A stretch of 64,000 nt of DNA from Collybiopsis luxurians FD-317 M1 (lineage: Eukaryota; Basidiomycota; Agaricomycetes; Agaricales; Omphalotaceae): the NCBI GenBank assembly GCA_000827265.1, contig KN834766.1, positions 76,732 to 140,731 on the forward strand. Direction: 5' to 3'. Under the pieces are notes generated by a model. It searched no databases. It was not told the origin of the DNA and saw nothing but the letters and a program-made list of their open reading frames with translations. How positions within the stretch are numbered: the first letter of the stretch is position 1; every line of letters begins with the position of its first letter. Made by a program: the position numbers and the translations under genes. This document shows positions 1 through 10,918 of the stretch, in pieces.

Positions 1-45
1 ACATTTCTTACCTTCGGCTCCGAAGCGCCATTGTCGGAAGGCATC
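1..45 (-). repeat. Edge of a repeated Hel2-associated fragment
   Basis: The first 45 bases match the stretch near 21900 and near 32060, which in units A and B lies just upstream of the Hel2-like start codon. The shared part includes a GTAAG-type splice donor read on the minus strand. The rest of this copy would lie before the window. The match is short and was made by eye. Confidence 0.4.
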
Positions 46-131
46 AACTACAAATACCATGGCGGAAGCCTGGGTTCTGGCCTGCTTAAGCCGATGCACA
101 AATCACTTGCAAGATCTACTGTGGCATTTCG

Positions 132-359
132 AGCACTTCGTAAGGGGTGGGACAGTGGGACAAATCATACAAAATTTATTTTTCGTAAGCGCCTGTTGGA
201 CGCCGGGACATCAAGGAATTTACGAAATTTAACTACTATAAAAGGCTAAGCGCCTGCAGGCGCCTGGGAAAAAATTCGTAAAAGCTTCACTGGACACCGG
301 ACAGGGTGGGACATTTCGTTTCGTAAGTTGCCCTGCGGACACAGAACATACGAAGTGCT
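132..359. mobile_element. Small TIR element, MITE-like (candidate)
   Basis: The stretch begins with AGCACTTCGTA and ends with its reverse complement TACGAAGTGCT. Inside are several repeats of TTCGTAAG, GGGTGGGACA and GCGCCTG in both orientations. At 228 bases it has no coding capacity. Short size, terminal inverted repeats and subterminal motif repeats suggest a non-autonomous DNA transposon. No clear target-site duplication is visible, so the borders are uncertain. From 360 to 566 nothing is recognised. Confidence 0.35.
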
Positions 360-566
360 TAAAATGGGACAGTATTCCAGACCTGCAGAAACTGCAGGGA
401 CCAATGGCCTGAAAGTGTTTATCGACATAATGGGAAATAAATAAGTACATAACTTGATTAATCATTATGCATTTATCGGGAACCTAATTCATGGGGTCGT
501 GTTACGCGTTACGTCAATTTATGGTCGAAAAGATGACTAGTATGCCCTATTTAGGACTCAACCGGA

Positions 567-2899
567 CTATTTAGTTATTTGTTTCTTTACACTCCTTTGC
601 TTGATTGTCAAAAAACCAGTGCACCAGACATATTTATCGATTACCATATCCCGTTTGCCCTCACGAGATTTGCCATTACCTCCTTTGCGACTATTGTCAG
701 AAATGATCTTATTCAGGGGGTCTTGCTTGACTGACAACAGCTCGTTCCCACTATAAGTTGATGCATAGAGCTTCAGGAATGAGACGTCCTGAATGGCCTT
801 CCCTATAAGCTCAAACCGAAGTGGTGGACCACCAGCAGCGCCAGTCCCGAGTACTAGTGATCCGTGCCGTGTCAGCAATGGGTAGACATCCCTGGAGGAG
901 GAAGGGGGAGCATGGAGCAATTCTAAATATAATGCAGGATTGGGTGAGAAATTCTCCTCAGAAGCAGAAGATACTGACCTATTTCCAAAGTGCTTGGATT
1001 AAATAGGAAGAGATGCACGTGCAGGTCATGCTCCGATTCGTTGAAAATCTCCACAACATACATCCCATTGTCATCCACATTGATATCCACTACCCTGTCA
1101 ACTGAATCCAAGTTCTCGCCTGTGCCCTTATATTCTTTCCTTGGAATCACCTCAATACCACGTCGAACATGCATGGTGACCTTGCCATCCAATTCTGGTT
1201 CAGACGGTGATTCTTGATTTAAGTACCACATGAAGTGTGCTGCGCTTTGGAGCGCACTACGGATATCCTTCACCGTCCTGCTCACAGGTATCCGCATGCA
1301 AGCAAGATCAAAGCGTTTATCAGCAAATTTGAAAGTAACATTGTCAGACTCTGCGGTGATGATGACTTGACCATGTTCTTCTATGGTAGCAGAATGCCGA
1401 GATTGATCCATGCCCTGGATGGCCTGAGACACAATTTCATGGAGATCCTGAGAGACGGAGACATATAATTTCTGGGAGGCCATGTAGACTTGAACGGCCA
1501 CTGCGCCAGCTGCAATAGGGAATGTCTCACCGGAATAGGCCATGATAGTGATACCGGTGAGAACTTCCTTAGCAACCAAGACACCCAATGGCTTAGCTGA
1601 CATTTGAGAGAGCGATAATTCATCCTTGTTATAGATGTTAAATTCACTCCCCGGTGTGACAAACATAGCACCAGAATCCATAATAATTTCGCCATCTTGC
1701 ATTCTGACTGGAAATTTTGGACGGTTAAGATCTAGCTTGTCACTGAAGAGGAAATAGTTTTGCTTAAAACCTTCACATTGAGGGTCTTGTTTGTTATCTT
1801 GACTAAGACACATGTTAGCCTATAGGTTGAACAACTCAAGCAATGGAAATGACTTACGTGTCCAGTCCTTGTATTTCCTTGATTAACCCGCGGTAAGTGA
1901 CATTGGATAGAATCGGCAAATTTTTTTCCAGGGCTTCCAGAAGAGTGTGTGTGAACCTCCCATAAAACATGCTATCGAACAAACCCTCCTTTGCCACCTG
2001 TTCCTGATTGCAAGCTGACAGAAGTACATGAGATCGCACACCCTTGTGGCGGAAGCCGTTAGGTATTTTTCCTTCTCGCCCCAATGATTTCCAGATGTCA
2101 CTATCCAGGTTGGAAGGTAACCGTCTTGTAACATTAACCCTTCGGATTTCTCCAACCGTGCCCTCCCGTGCACCCGATCCTGAGTGGCAGCAGTCAAAAA
2201 TGACTGTCTACCGGAAAGTGGGTGAGAATTATGTGACAGAGAATAGATGAGACTACCCACAATATTGTCCCCTCTGGTCTGGGCTATGTCGTCGATAAGG
2301 AACCCAAGGGTTTGATCCGGAATTGGGTAATCATTATCCCTAGAATTAGCAAGGACGACGTCATGTTGTCCCTCTTCTTGAACATCAGAGAACTTGCTAT
2401 CCCAGGCAATGATGTTCTGAACCTTCTGGCCCGGACCTCCTGCCTCCCAGCCACTCGGAGGTGTACTTTCTCCACCGTGACCTGCATAGAAAATGAGGAT
2501 TGGCTTCTTGTCTTTTTTACCAGCAAGACTCTTTAAAGAGTGAATAATGTTAAATCGCGTAGCTTGCTCATTGAGGAGCATTGTGATGGGACCCTTGGCG
2601 CCTAGCTTATCCTTCACGAATTTTTCAACGGCCTTTGCATCATTGGCTGCTCCATAGAGAAGAGGAGCATGCTTATAGCTGCTAATCCCAATGATGAGGG
2701 CAGATATATCATGGAAATGAGAAGCGGCTCTATAATGTGTCAGTGGTTTAGACTTAAATGCTATTGAGACACACGCACTGTTGGCTTGAGTCAGGACCGC
2801 GAGTAGGCTCCTGCATGGCAGATTTGTTGGAGATTGGGGACCAGCAATCTCAAACTTCGACACTATATATATATTTGGCCAGCAAGAAGCCTTAAACAT
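567..2899 (-). CDS. Metacaspase-like peptidase (C14 caspase fold) with long C-terminal extension
   Basis: Four exons keep one frame: complement(567..922, 979..1802, 1858..2207, 2261..2899), 722 residues, with introns of 53-56 bases. The caspase p20-like core has a FYAGHGGE motif (His141) and a FDCCHSGSG motif (Cys220), the expected catalytic dyad of a clan CD cysteine peptidase. About 450 residues follow, beta-rich in appearance, ending in a domain with a GSLVLGTGAAGG segment; the same layout is present in the gene at 4601-6794. Such proteins would cut after Arg/Lys and act in the cytosol in stress or cell-death processes (family knowledge). The start is doubtful. The paralogue's ATG aligns with ACA at 2738-2740 here, and a TATATATATA run lies at about 2865, downstream of the only in-frame upstream ATG (2899). 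The gene may have gained an N-terminal extension or lost its start. The caspase call is firm; the 5' end is not. Confidence 0.8.
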
Positions 2900-4237
2900 A
2901 CTCCCCTTTACTGAAGGTAGGCTGGATGGGCGTGGCTGTGGGTTCAGGACCGAGGTAGATCTAGCATTTCACACTACATAGTTGCCATTTGATATCCAGC
3001 GTTACTCGGAGAGCATTTACTTCCCAGTGCTTGATGCTGGAATTTCCCGAAATAGTACCTACTTATGCTTTATCCACGACTCCGGAAATCCGGCAAACAC
3101 GCCGTTAGCCTGACGTTGACATGGGAAAGAAGGTTTAATAAAAACAAAGATTACCATACTCTTCCGAAAACCGGATAATGACATGCAGCTTCCAATGGAA
3201 GGGCATTCAGCTTGAATGGTGTCCTTATGCTGTATAATTTGGCTAGTGTCATTTTATCACACCGTGGAATATGTATTCTTCCAAAAACCGGGTCATATTC
3301 TTCCGAAGACCGCATCATGTCATGCAGCTTCTAATGGAAGGGCATACAGCTTGAATGGAATCCTCATAGGGTATAATTTGGCGAGTGTCATTTTATCATG
3401 ATGTGAGGGTGCATTCTTGTGACAGCTATTTAGTTATTCCTAGCATTGTTTGCACCTTATTGATTGTGTTTACCTACAAATGGACCACTAATTCATTGTT
3501 TCAGCCTCCACGGGAATGCTGCCAAATGTACATTGTCCTGGCATCAGTGGAGCAATGAATAGTATTGAATGTGATAGACAATGTAGCCTCCTACAAGCGC
3601 GCTTTTTTCGCATTCGTTTTCTGTACTGTCGATAATCAACTGTAGAAATACAACTGGACATGGCTCTCACACATGCTCCGACAGTCTTCTCTTGCATAAT
3701 AATTTAGTAACGGCCTTGTTGACAAGAGTGAATTAATGAGAAAGCTGGCCATGGAATTGACTCGAACCGTCATCTGACTAACTTAAATAGGGACTATAAT
3801 CTCGTCAGCTGAGTTGACTTAGGTTTCCATGATCCATTCGTCGCTTGGAAGTACAGCGAAGGCAGGACTGGACTGAATGGATGTCAAGTTGGACTGATCT
3901 CAAGCAAGCCGCCACTCTGCCAATCTGAAGTGTATTCTCTGATATTCTTGAAATATATGTTTACGGCATAGAGGCTCAGACATCTTTACGAAATTCAAAG
4001 GTCAAGATGAGTACGTGTGTAATGCCGGGTGGGGGACATTCTCGAGATACTTGTAAGTTTATGTCACAGAGGGACGGTTGTTTTACGAAGTTTGAAGTTT
4101 AAGATAAAATTTGAATATACAGTTGACGCTGAGTGCTTGTCTAAAGCTAGGTGGTTTAACCTTGGAACTCCGCAAAAATGTCCGAGCTACCTTACGACAA
4201 GGCTCAGGGTATGAAGTGTTGAAAGGCTTTGTCCGAA
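2900..4237. other. Intergenic stretch with a two-copy tandem repeat
   Basis: No gene is recognised. Two imperfect direct copies of about 140 bases lie at about 3158-3297 and 3298-3430. Both contain the shared motif ATGCAGCTTC followed by a TATAATTTGG segment. The remainder carries only short ORFs without family resemblance. Confidence 0.5.
3158..3430. repeat. Tandem direct repeat, 2 x about 140 bp
   Basis: Unit 1 starts at the sequence CTCTTCCGAAAACCGG and unit 2 at TTCTTCCGAAGACCGC, 140 bases later. The match continues through GTGTCATTTTATCA in both. The copies differ at a moderate number of sites, so the duplication is not very recent. Confidence 0.6.
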
Positions 4238-4600
4238 CTTAAGTATCCGAACCTGAAGTACGATTGCCAGTGGAGTAGTCGAGGCTCGGATGGGATGGAT
4301 GGACCTCAATTGATAGCGGAATCCGGCAACCAGCTAAACTCCGCACGCTCAAATCAAGATATTTTTTGGATATATCGATGGAGGTCGGGTCGGTAAATAT
4401 GATCCAAAAAATAGGTTAATAGTACCGCACTCATTGATGAACTTACTTGAACTTTGGCTATCAATAAATCATCAGTCGTAGTTTATATTTCCAAATATCT
4501 TATTGTTTCAAAACATATACTTCTTAAGGCCTCATCTGCTGGAGAGCAATCAGACTTAGACCTGCTATTGTGTATGATGGCCTCACAGTTTTGAGTACCA

Positions 4601-6794
4601 TCAGAGGCCAGGACTCTTCTGGTTGAACTGTCTGACTGTGATGATAATACTGTGGCGGATATGGACTTCTCCTAGAGTTCGCAAAGGGCTCCAAGCTACA
4701 TAGCGTGACGCGCTCCAATCTTCGGTAGTAGATGAGTGTGACATCTTATTCACTGCAACTTGTTCAATCGACGATAGGTGATCCTCTGGGTGGGTTGATA
4801 CGAAGAGCTTCAGGAAAGAGACATCGAAAGTATCCTTGTCATTGAGGCGAAATTGGAGTGGGGCACCAGCAGCAGCACCTGCCCCAATTATGAGCGACCC
4901 TGGACCCTCAGTTTGCTTCCGTTTAAGCGACGGGTAAGGTTTCGAGTTGGAAGACGGGGATCCATAAAGCATCTCTGAACACCGAAAAAAGCCGGGTGAA
5001 AATTGCGTCACATCGAAGGATTGGACCACGCACCTATGCTCAGATTACTGGGATTGAACAATAAGCAGTATGCATACAGATCGTACTCCGAGTTGTTGAA
5101 AATTTCTAAGATATACAAATTTTGCTGGTTCACATCAACGTCGACTTGCATGTCGTGAGAACATAAGTCCTCTCCTATTGGGCTGTATCTTCTCCTCCGA
5201 ATCACCTCTAGAGCACGTCGCACATGCATAGTCACCTTTCCGTCCAATTCTGGCTTGATTGGCACCTCTTCATTCAGAAAATGCATGAAGTGAGCGGCAC
5301 TTTGGAGGGCGAGACCGAGATCCTGCACTGTCTGTTTCACGGGGATTTGCATGCAAGCCAAGCCGGCGGATTTAATCCTTTCGTCAGTAAAGTGGAACAC
5401 CACGGTGTCGGGTTCGGTGGCACTGATGACCATATCCGCGGCCTCGAGTGGAGTCATAACGAGGGATCGCTGATGTGGCTGTATACTCTTGATGACCTCA
5501 GACATGATACCACTGAGGTGTTCGGAGGCATACACATGAAGACTATCCTCAATAGCATGCTTTTGGACCGCCATAGCACCTTCCTTAATCGGAAATCTCT
5601 CTCTGAAGTAACGCATGATCGTTCTACTGGATGACACCTTGGCAGCAGCAAGGACACCTAGCACCTCGGATTTCGGTGCTGCATCGTAAACCGAGTAAAG
5701 ACTATCTCGAGAGACAAGCGCAGCACCATTTTCCATTACAATGCTATCATTTTCCATCCTGACGGGGAATCGTGGATATACCCTAAGGGGTGGATTGTTG
5801 CGGAATATGACACGGTCCTGATTGAAACCTTCACATTGAGGGTCTTGCTGACTAAAGAACAACAAGTGAGTCTACTAGATACTAAGCAAAAGAAAATAAT
5901 ACTCAACTCATCCAATCGCTGTATTTTCTTGATCAACTCACGGTACGTGACATTCGATAGATGTGGCAATTCTGCTTCGAGGGCTGTTAAAAGGGCGCTT
6001 GTGAACACGCCCCGATGTTTATTGTCAAGCTTGCGCTCCATCGCAACCTGTTCCTGATTGCAAGCTGCCAGAAGTACATGAGATCGCATACCCTGGCGGC
6101 GGAAGAAGTCCGGGACTTCTCCACCTCTAGAGTGCGGGGCCCATATATCTTGGTCGAGGGTGTGAGGTATCTGTATTGTGACATTGACCATTCGGACATT
6201 TCCAGACCGGGCATGGCGTGTACCCGATCCTGAGTGGCAACAGTCGAATATGACCGTCTGTGAAAAAGATATGATAAGGTTTACATAGTGGTGAGGTCAG
6301 AAACCACGCACGATATTATTACCTCTTGCCTCTGCTATTTGGTCGATCAAGGCTCCAAGAGTTCGGTCCGGAATAGGATAATTGTTATCCTCAAAAGTGA
6401 TCTTCTCTGAATTCGGTCCGTCCACTTCGACTTTGGTATCCCAAGCAATGATGTTTTGGACCTTCTGAGTCGGTCCTCCTGCCTCCCATCCCTTCGGGGG
6501 TGCATTTTCCCCACCATGACCTGCATAGAAAATGAGGATCGGCCTGCCCTTGTCTTCCTCAGCCACTGGATGAGCAAGGCTCTTTAGAGATCGGATGATA
6601 TCAATGCGCTTAGCTTGGTCGTTGAGAAGCATCTCGACACGACCCTGCGCGCCTAGCTTTTCTTCCACGAACTTTTTGACAGCTTTTGCATCATTAACAG
6701 CTCCAGAGAGATGCGTGACATACTGATAATCGTCAATACCGATAATCAAGGCCGACAATTCTAGGTGACAAGGGGTATCGACTCTGTGGTGCAT
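4601..6794 (-). CDS. Metacaspase-like peptidase (C14 caspase fold) with C-terminal extension, intact
   Basis: The exon map complement(4601..4974, 5034..5851, 5908..6257, 6312..6794) gives an unbroken 674-residue frame. Intron positions and phases are the same as in the gene at 567-2899, and exon 2 has exactly the same length (350 bases). His93 (FYAGHGGE) and Cys168 (FDCCHSGSG) form the catalytic dyad. The C-terminal extension includes an N-S-E-Y-D-L-Y-A-Y stretch before the last intron, then the final domain with GAGAAAGAPL. This end of the protein is reminiscent of DUF4384-like domains attached to C14 peptidases (inference). A TATATA box lies about 165 bases upstream, near 6957. Splice donors include the weaker GTTGAG and GTGCGT. 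Role inferred from family: an arginine/lysine-specific cytosolic protease. This is the best-preserved of the three copies in the window. Confidence 0.88.
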
Positions 6795-7935
6795 TAGCCT
6801 CGAGAAATGTGGAACATCCTAAACCAGACGTACTGTGGGTCGCGAGAAGGTGACTGCAAGGCAGACATTGTTCGTTATTCTGTAGATGTCACGGGCGTAC
6901 AGAAATGTGGGTAGTGTATTCAGAAGTAATGACACCCGCATCATTCCAGTGTCGACTCTATATAAATGTTTGCACTTCCGGCATATCATACACTAGCGAA
7001 GTTTATTTTGGATACATTTTCTCGGCGGCTACCGAAGAATATGCCACCTCCGCAAAAATTAATTGCAGTATGTGTAGAACGCTTTATCGCAACTGATTTT
7101 ATCGACAGTGTATTGCTCACACTAGTAGTCCAATCTGAAATATTCAGAAATAACCTGGTAGGATTTCGATTTTCAGGGCCTGAAACATAGGACCGGCAAT
7201 AAGTTGGGCCGACTATAGCTACTGTCCGGTCCTTCTACTTCCGAGGTGTTACGTATTTGCAGAAAGTCGAGATGCATCTGGACCTAAGGTAGTAAGCATA
7301 TAGGATCTTTCCGTCTCGGAGTCAACCCGAAGGAATTGGCCCCGTTGAAGTGTTCGGGGCAGAAAGGTTTATATGTCGACTGATTGATGGTGGAAAGACT
7401 CTCAAGTAGAGTGGCTACAGCAAAATACTAGCTTTGACGTTCATTGTTGAATGTTGGATAGGGATTCCAAGTCCGTCTGTGGTCCGACATATAATCATTG
7501 TCATGTCGGAGTATACTAATCTTTAGTAAAGCAAATGACATGGGTGACATAGTCACGATAGTCTTTCAGGTCGACCACGAGAAAGTCAATAATCTTCTTC
7601 CCTCCATAAGCATACTCAGGTCTTGAGTACAAAATTTTATGCAGTTTGGAGGAGTGTGTAAGTTTAAATGTTACTTGACACTATACATAGATAGATAGAT
7701 ATTACACAGCGTGGTCCCCATGAGGAACTGTTGGAAGCGAAGAGGATATAGATCGGCAACATATACAGAGATCAAGTAAACTACATAACAGCCTCAGTTA
7801 CTTCTCCCCGCAATCGCACTGAACCAACAGTTGCACCGCTGACAAGCTCAGTACCACCAACTTCAAAGGGTAAGCTAGATCAGAGGTGAGCGTTGTGGCA
7901 AAAATATCATTACTCTGGACCTGAAGTCCAACACC
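6795..7935. other. Intergenic region of copy A
   Basis: The region lies upstream of the metacaspase-like gene and matches copy B (37049-38193) throughout. It contains the likely metacaspase promoter (TATA-like run near 6957) and a short GATA microsatellite near 7690. No protein family is recognised in the short ORFs. Confidence 0.5.
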
Positions 7936-8205
7936 CTATGCAAAGCCAGCAGGAAAATGATTAAATCTTGCAACCATTACTTGAGTTGCTACTACATCCC
8001 GGAAGGTTGTCAATGAGACCCGGCATACGGTAAATGTCTGTTTTTTTTCCCATATTACGCATACCTTATCAATTGACTGTGCGGTGCCCAGAACCAAATC
8101 CAAGTTGAACATGATATGTTCAATTGAAAAAGCATCCTCCAGATTCTCTAGAACAACTGAACAAAATTCTTTTTCAGTGATAACGCATTGTTCTGGGCTA
8201 GTCAC
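7936..8205 (-). pseudogene. Small conserved ORF, copy A, unknown
   Basis: The minus-strand reading frame (about 89 codons) is conserved in copy B at 38194-38496. Shared segments include SPEQCVITEKEF, VVLENLEDAF and NLDLVLGTAQ. This copy lacks a 33-39-base internal segment present in copy B (TDEEALLWLK region). A GTATGC donor-like site follows the IDK codons, so part of the ORF may be intron. I do not recognise the protein. It may be an exon relic of a decayed gene. Confidence 0.3.
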
Positions 8206-8908
8206 TATACATTGAGTGAGGGCATGTTGAGGAGTTTCCGGTTTACTGCGGCAACATCGACATAACTATGTTCCGAATCTTCTGGAGGAACTGGACCAAC
8301 GGAGCCTTTCCGAGGGAAGGAGATTATGGATCTACTGACAATTGAAGAAGGAATATCGCAGGTCAAGGATTACTATTAAGATTTCTGTTTCTTCAGCGAG
8401 ATTCTGACAAATTGCGATTGCGGACAAGTCAGCGTGGGTCAAGACCACTGAAGCATTAGTTTCGGATATTGGCATGGCCTATTGGTGATGTACCAGAGAG
8501 ATCTAAGTCTGCGGTCACAGCTTGCCAACTTGTGGAGTTTTTCTGAGGACACCGTGTCCGATGTGTAACATATCATGATGGCGTTCATCCCTACAGCCTC
8601 CAATGGTACAGAGCTTGATTGTATGCTATGTATTTGACTCGATTATCTCAATTGCGCCATCGACTTTGGTTCCCAACCAGATGACACCACTGTTCAGCTG
8701 AGCGCAATTACCACTCAAATGTGTATTTATAGTCCGTCGTATGATATGGTCTCATCTCACCCACCAACGCAACCACGATGTTACCTGAACCAATCCGAAT
8801 CAAGCTTGCCAATCTGAAACAATCTAACTACTCACGACTTAACCCGAAGTCGAACTAATTGTAGACAACACACCTGCGCTACCCGCTTTGTTCGCCAATG
8901 ATATACAG

Positions 8909-9566
8909 TACCGCCTCTCAACACTCTGCACATCGATGACCGACGGCCAACACTATCAAGGCAGTGGACAGTATGAGAAGTAGACAATTTGTTTCTTTTC
9001 ACCAATATCACCTCTACCGCATCTATCGCGTTGAAAATAACCAATAATACTGACAAGCTTTCATCAACTCGTGCAACCATCAAATATCATAATTGTGGGT
9101 ATATTGTGTGGCTAGTTAAAAACTGAATGACAATGCCATTTAACTTAGTTTTCGATGGTGAATTTTTAAGCTGTGAGCGGAGAGGGCCGCCCATGCATAG
9201 AACTCATAAATCGGACATTTCCAGGGATTTATATAACCATCTTTGGTCTTTACACTTATCTCCAACTTCAGGCGGCAGCGCTTTTATCGAGTGTCCATTT
9301 TCCCCCTCTTCTTCCTGAGTGCTGCAGCTGTTGTTTTGGGAATTAGGGATCTGCACGGTAGCTTTATTTTGCTATTCCGCGATTTTAGGTGATTTTATTT
9401 CTCCGGTAAAGTAGACAACTGTAGAGTACAGGCCATAAGTTTTCTGAAATGAAGCTCAACTTTGACCATATTTTCATGTTGCTATTTCATGATTTCACAA
9501 ATACAGTGTTACCAATCCTTGCCACTAAAAGCGAGAACAGTATCGCCAGGATAACCATATGTTCTT
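8909..9566 (+). other. 658-bp block present only in copy A, with a relic of the seven-helix membrane protein family
   Basis: Copy B joins GATATACAG directly to AGTTGATTGTTGAC (39246/39247), while copy A has 658 bases between. Within them, about 8980-9340 resembles the 5' part of the intact gene at 45762-47291: the leader, the TTGTGGGTA donor and the start of the second exon, which reads SHLWSLHLS-like. The relic has no full frame. Either copy B lost this piece by deletion or copy A gained it. Confidence 0.6.
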
Positions 9567-10918
9567 AGTTGATTGTTGACACTTTTACCATCCACGATGT
9601 TATTTGTACTGATCTTCCTTACTCGCAGATGTCAACGAAACCCCCCCGGCAGACGCAGGCCTCAGCCCTTCATTAAGCCTTTCTGGTCAATTATGTATGA
9701 GAACTCGAAGCACCTATGGATGATCTGGATCTTTTTACTGAGGATTGGATTGGTGATAGTGATTCCAATGATAGCTCTCTCCCTCTCTTCAAATTCAAAT
9801 TTGGACCCAGACTCCCTATTTTCTAATAAATTCCTTTCATGGCCGGAAAAGGATTCCTATTTCAACTGTATATCAAAGCCTTGCCACACACTGGTCTCCT
9901 CCTGCTCTCTCCCCATCCTTGACCCTGATTCTGAGGAGGTGAGAGTGTCGGCGGCCTGGAGGATGCTGTCTAGACAGGAAGACAGATGTATCCTTAGGCG
10001 CTGATACTATTACGGAATATGCCCATACGCGAGTAGTTGCTCTCTTGGATATATGAAAATCAGATCAAAATCTCGAATATAAATAAACCAGACGAAAATT
10101 TCCGAACTGCGAAATTGTACCCAAACGGCTATAGTAATAAATTGTTTATCCAATTATCCAATGGATCTCCTCGGGGTACAGATCATACCCTCTCCGTTCT
10201 CAGCCTTTGTTATGTTTGATGAACCTCATGATACTCGGCAGATCTTCGCCAGAAAATCACATACACAACACGTCCTTCATTTGATCGCTCTCTTGACATG
10301 AATTTGCCATGAGACCCAGTCAACATAGTAAGATATTTTGACCCTGCTCCTCGAATCCTGGAATCTACTGGTCTTCATTTAATTTATTTTATTGCCTTTC
10401 TTATAGTTTACTTGAGTGATATGAATAGGTAAGCTCTCGTACATTAACAGTTCAGCCTTATTGTGACGCGAACTGCATTTTGCTTAAGTTATACTTGTGT
10501 GAAACTTACTGAATAATCAATGAGTAGGCGGGTAAGCTCATCATCGACCTCATCTGATGCACAAGCTTAACATTTCGACAGTAACAGGCAGTCGATTCAA
10601 AGGAGTTACATTCCAAGTCTGAGTTTATGAGTTCATTGAGCCCTGAGTTACCGAAATCAAGCCAGTCGTGTAAATTCTTTACCCACCAGTTTTTGACAGC
10701 TTTCACAAGTGTCTAAGCAATGTTTATTTTAAGCATGGGTAACCGAGTACAACGCAAGATGATATCTCAGATTCGCCAATGACTCAGCATGAGGGCGGTA
10801 TTATGCGGAGCGGGTATTTAATCTACATATATAGTTTGATAGCTAAGTACTAGACCCCCACAGCAACCGCTTCAGCAACTCATCTCCTGTGAGAGTGCTG
10901 TCGCGTCTACTCCCCATA
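9567..10918 (+). other. Copy A stretch without a recognised gene
   Basis: The stretch is conserved with 39247-40552. It holds an acidic open stretch around 9700-9790 that reads DDLDLFTEDWIGDSDSND in one frame, and parts of it recur in diverged form at 43335-43960. I do not recognise a family. It may be the relic of a gene or of a repeat. Confidence 0.35.

Noticed and set aside
990..1468. Plus-strand open frames
   Set aside because: Antisense to exon 3 of the metacaspase-like gene.
567..6794. An NLR-type or HET-domain incompatibility locus around the metacaspases
   Set aside because: No NACHT, NB-ARC, repeat or HET motifs are visible near either gene; only the caspase part suggests cell-death biology.
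9573..10004. A 143-codon frame as a real gene
   Set aside because: Copy B shifts frame within it, so the long frame is not conserved; only the short acidic stretch in another frame is shared.
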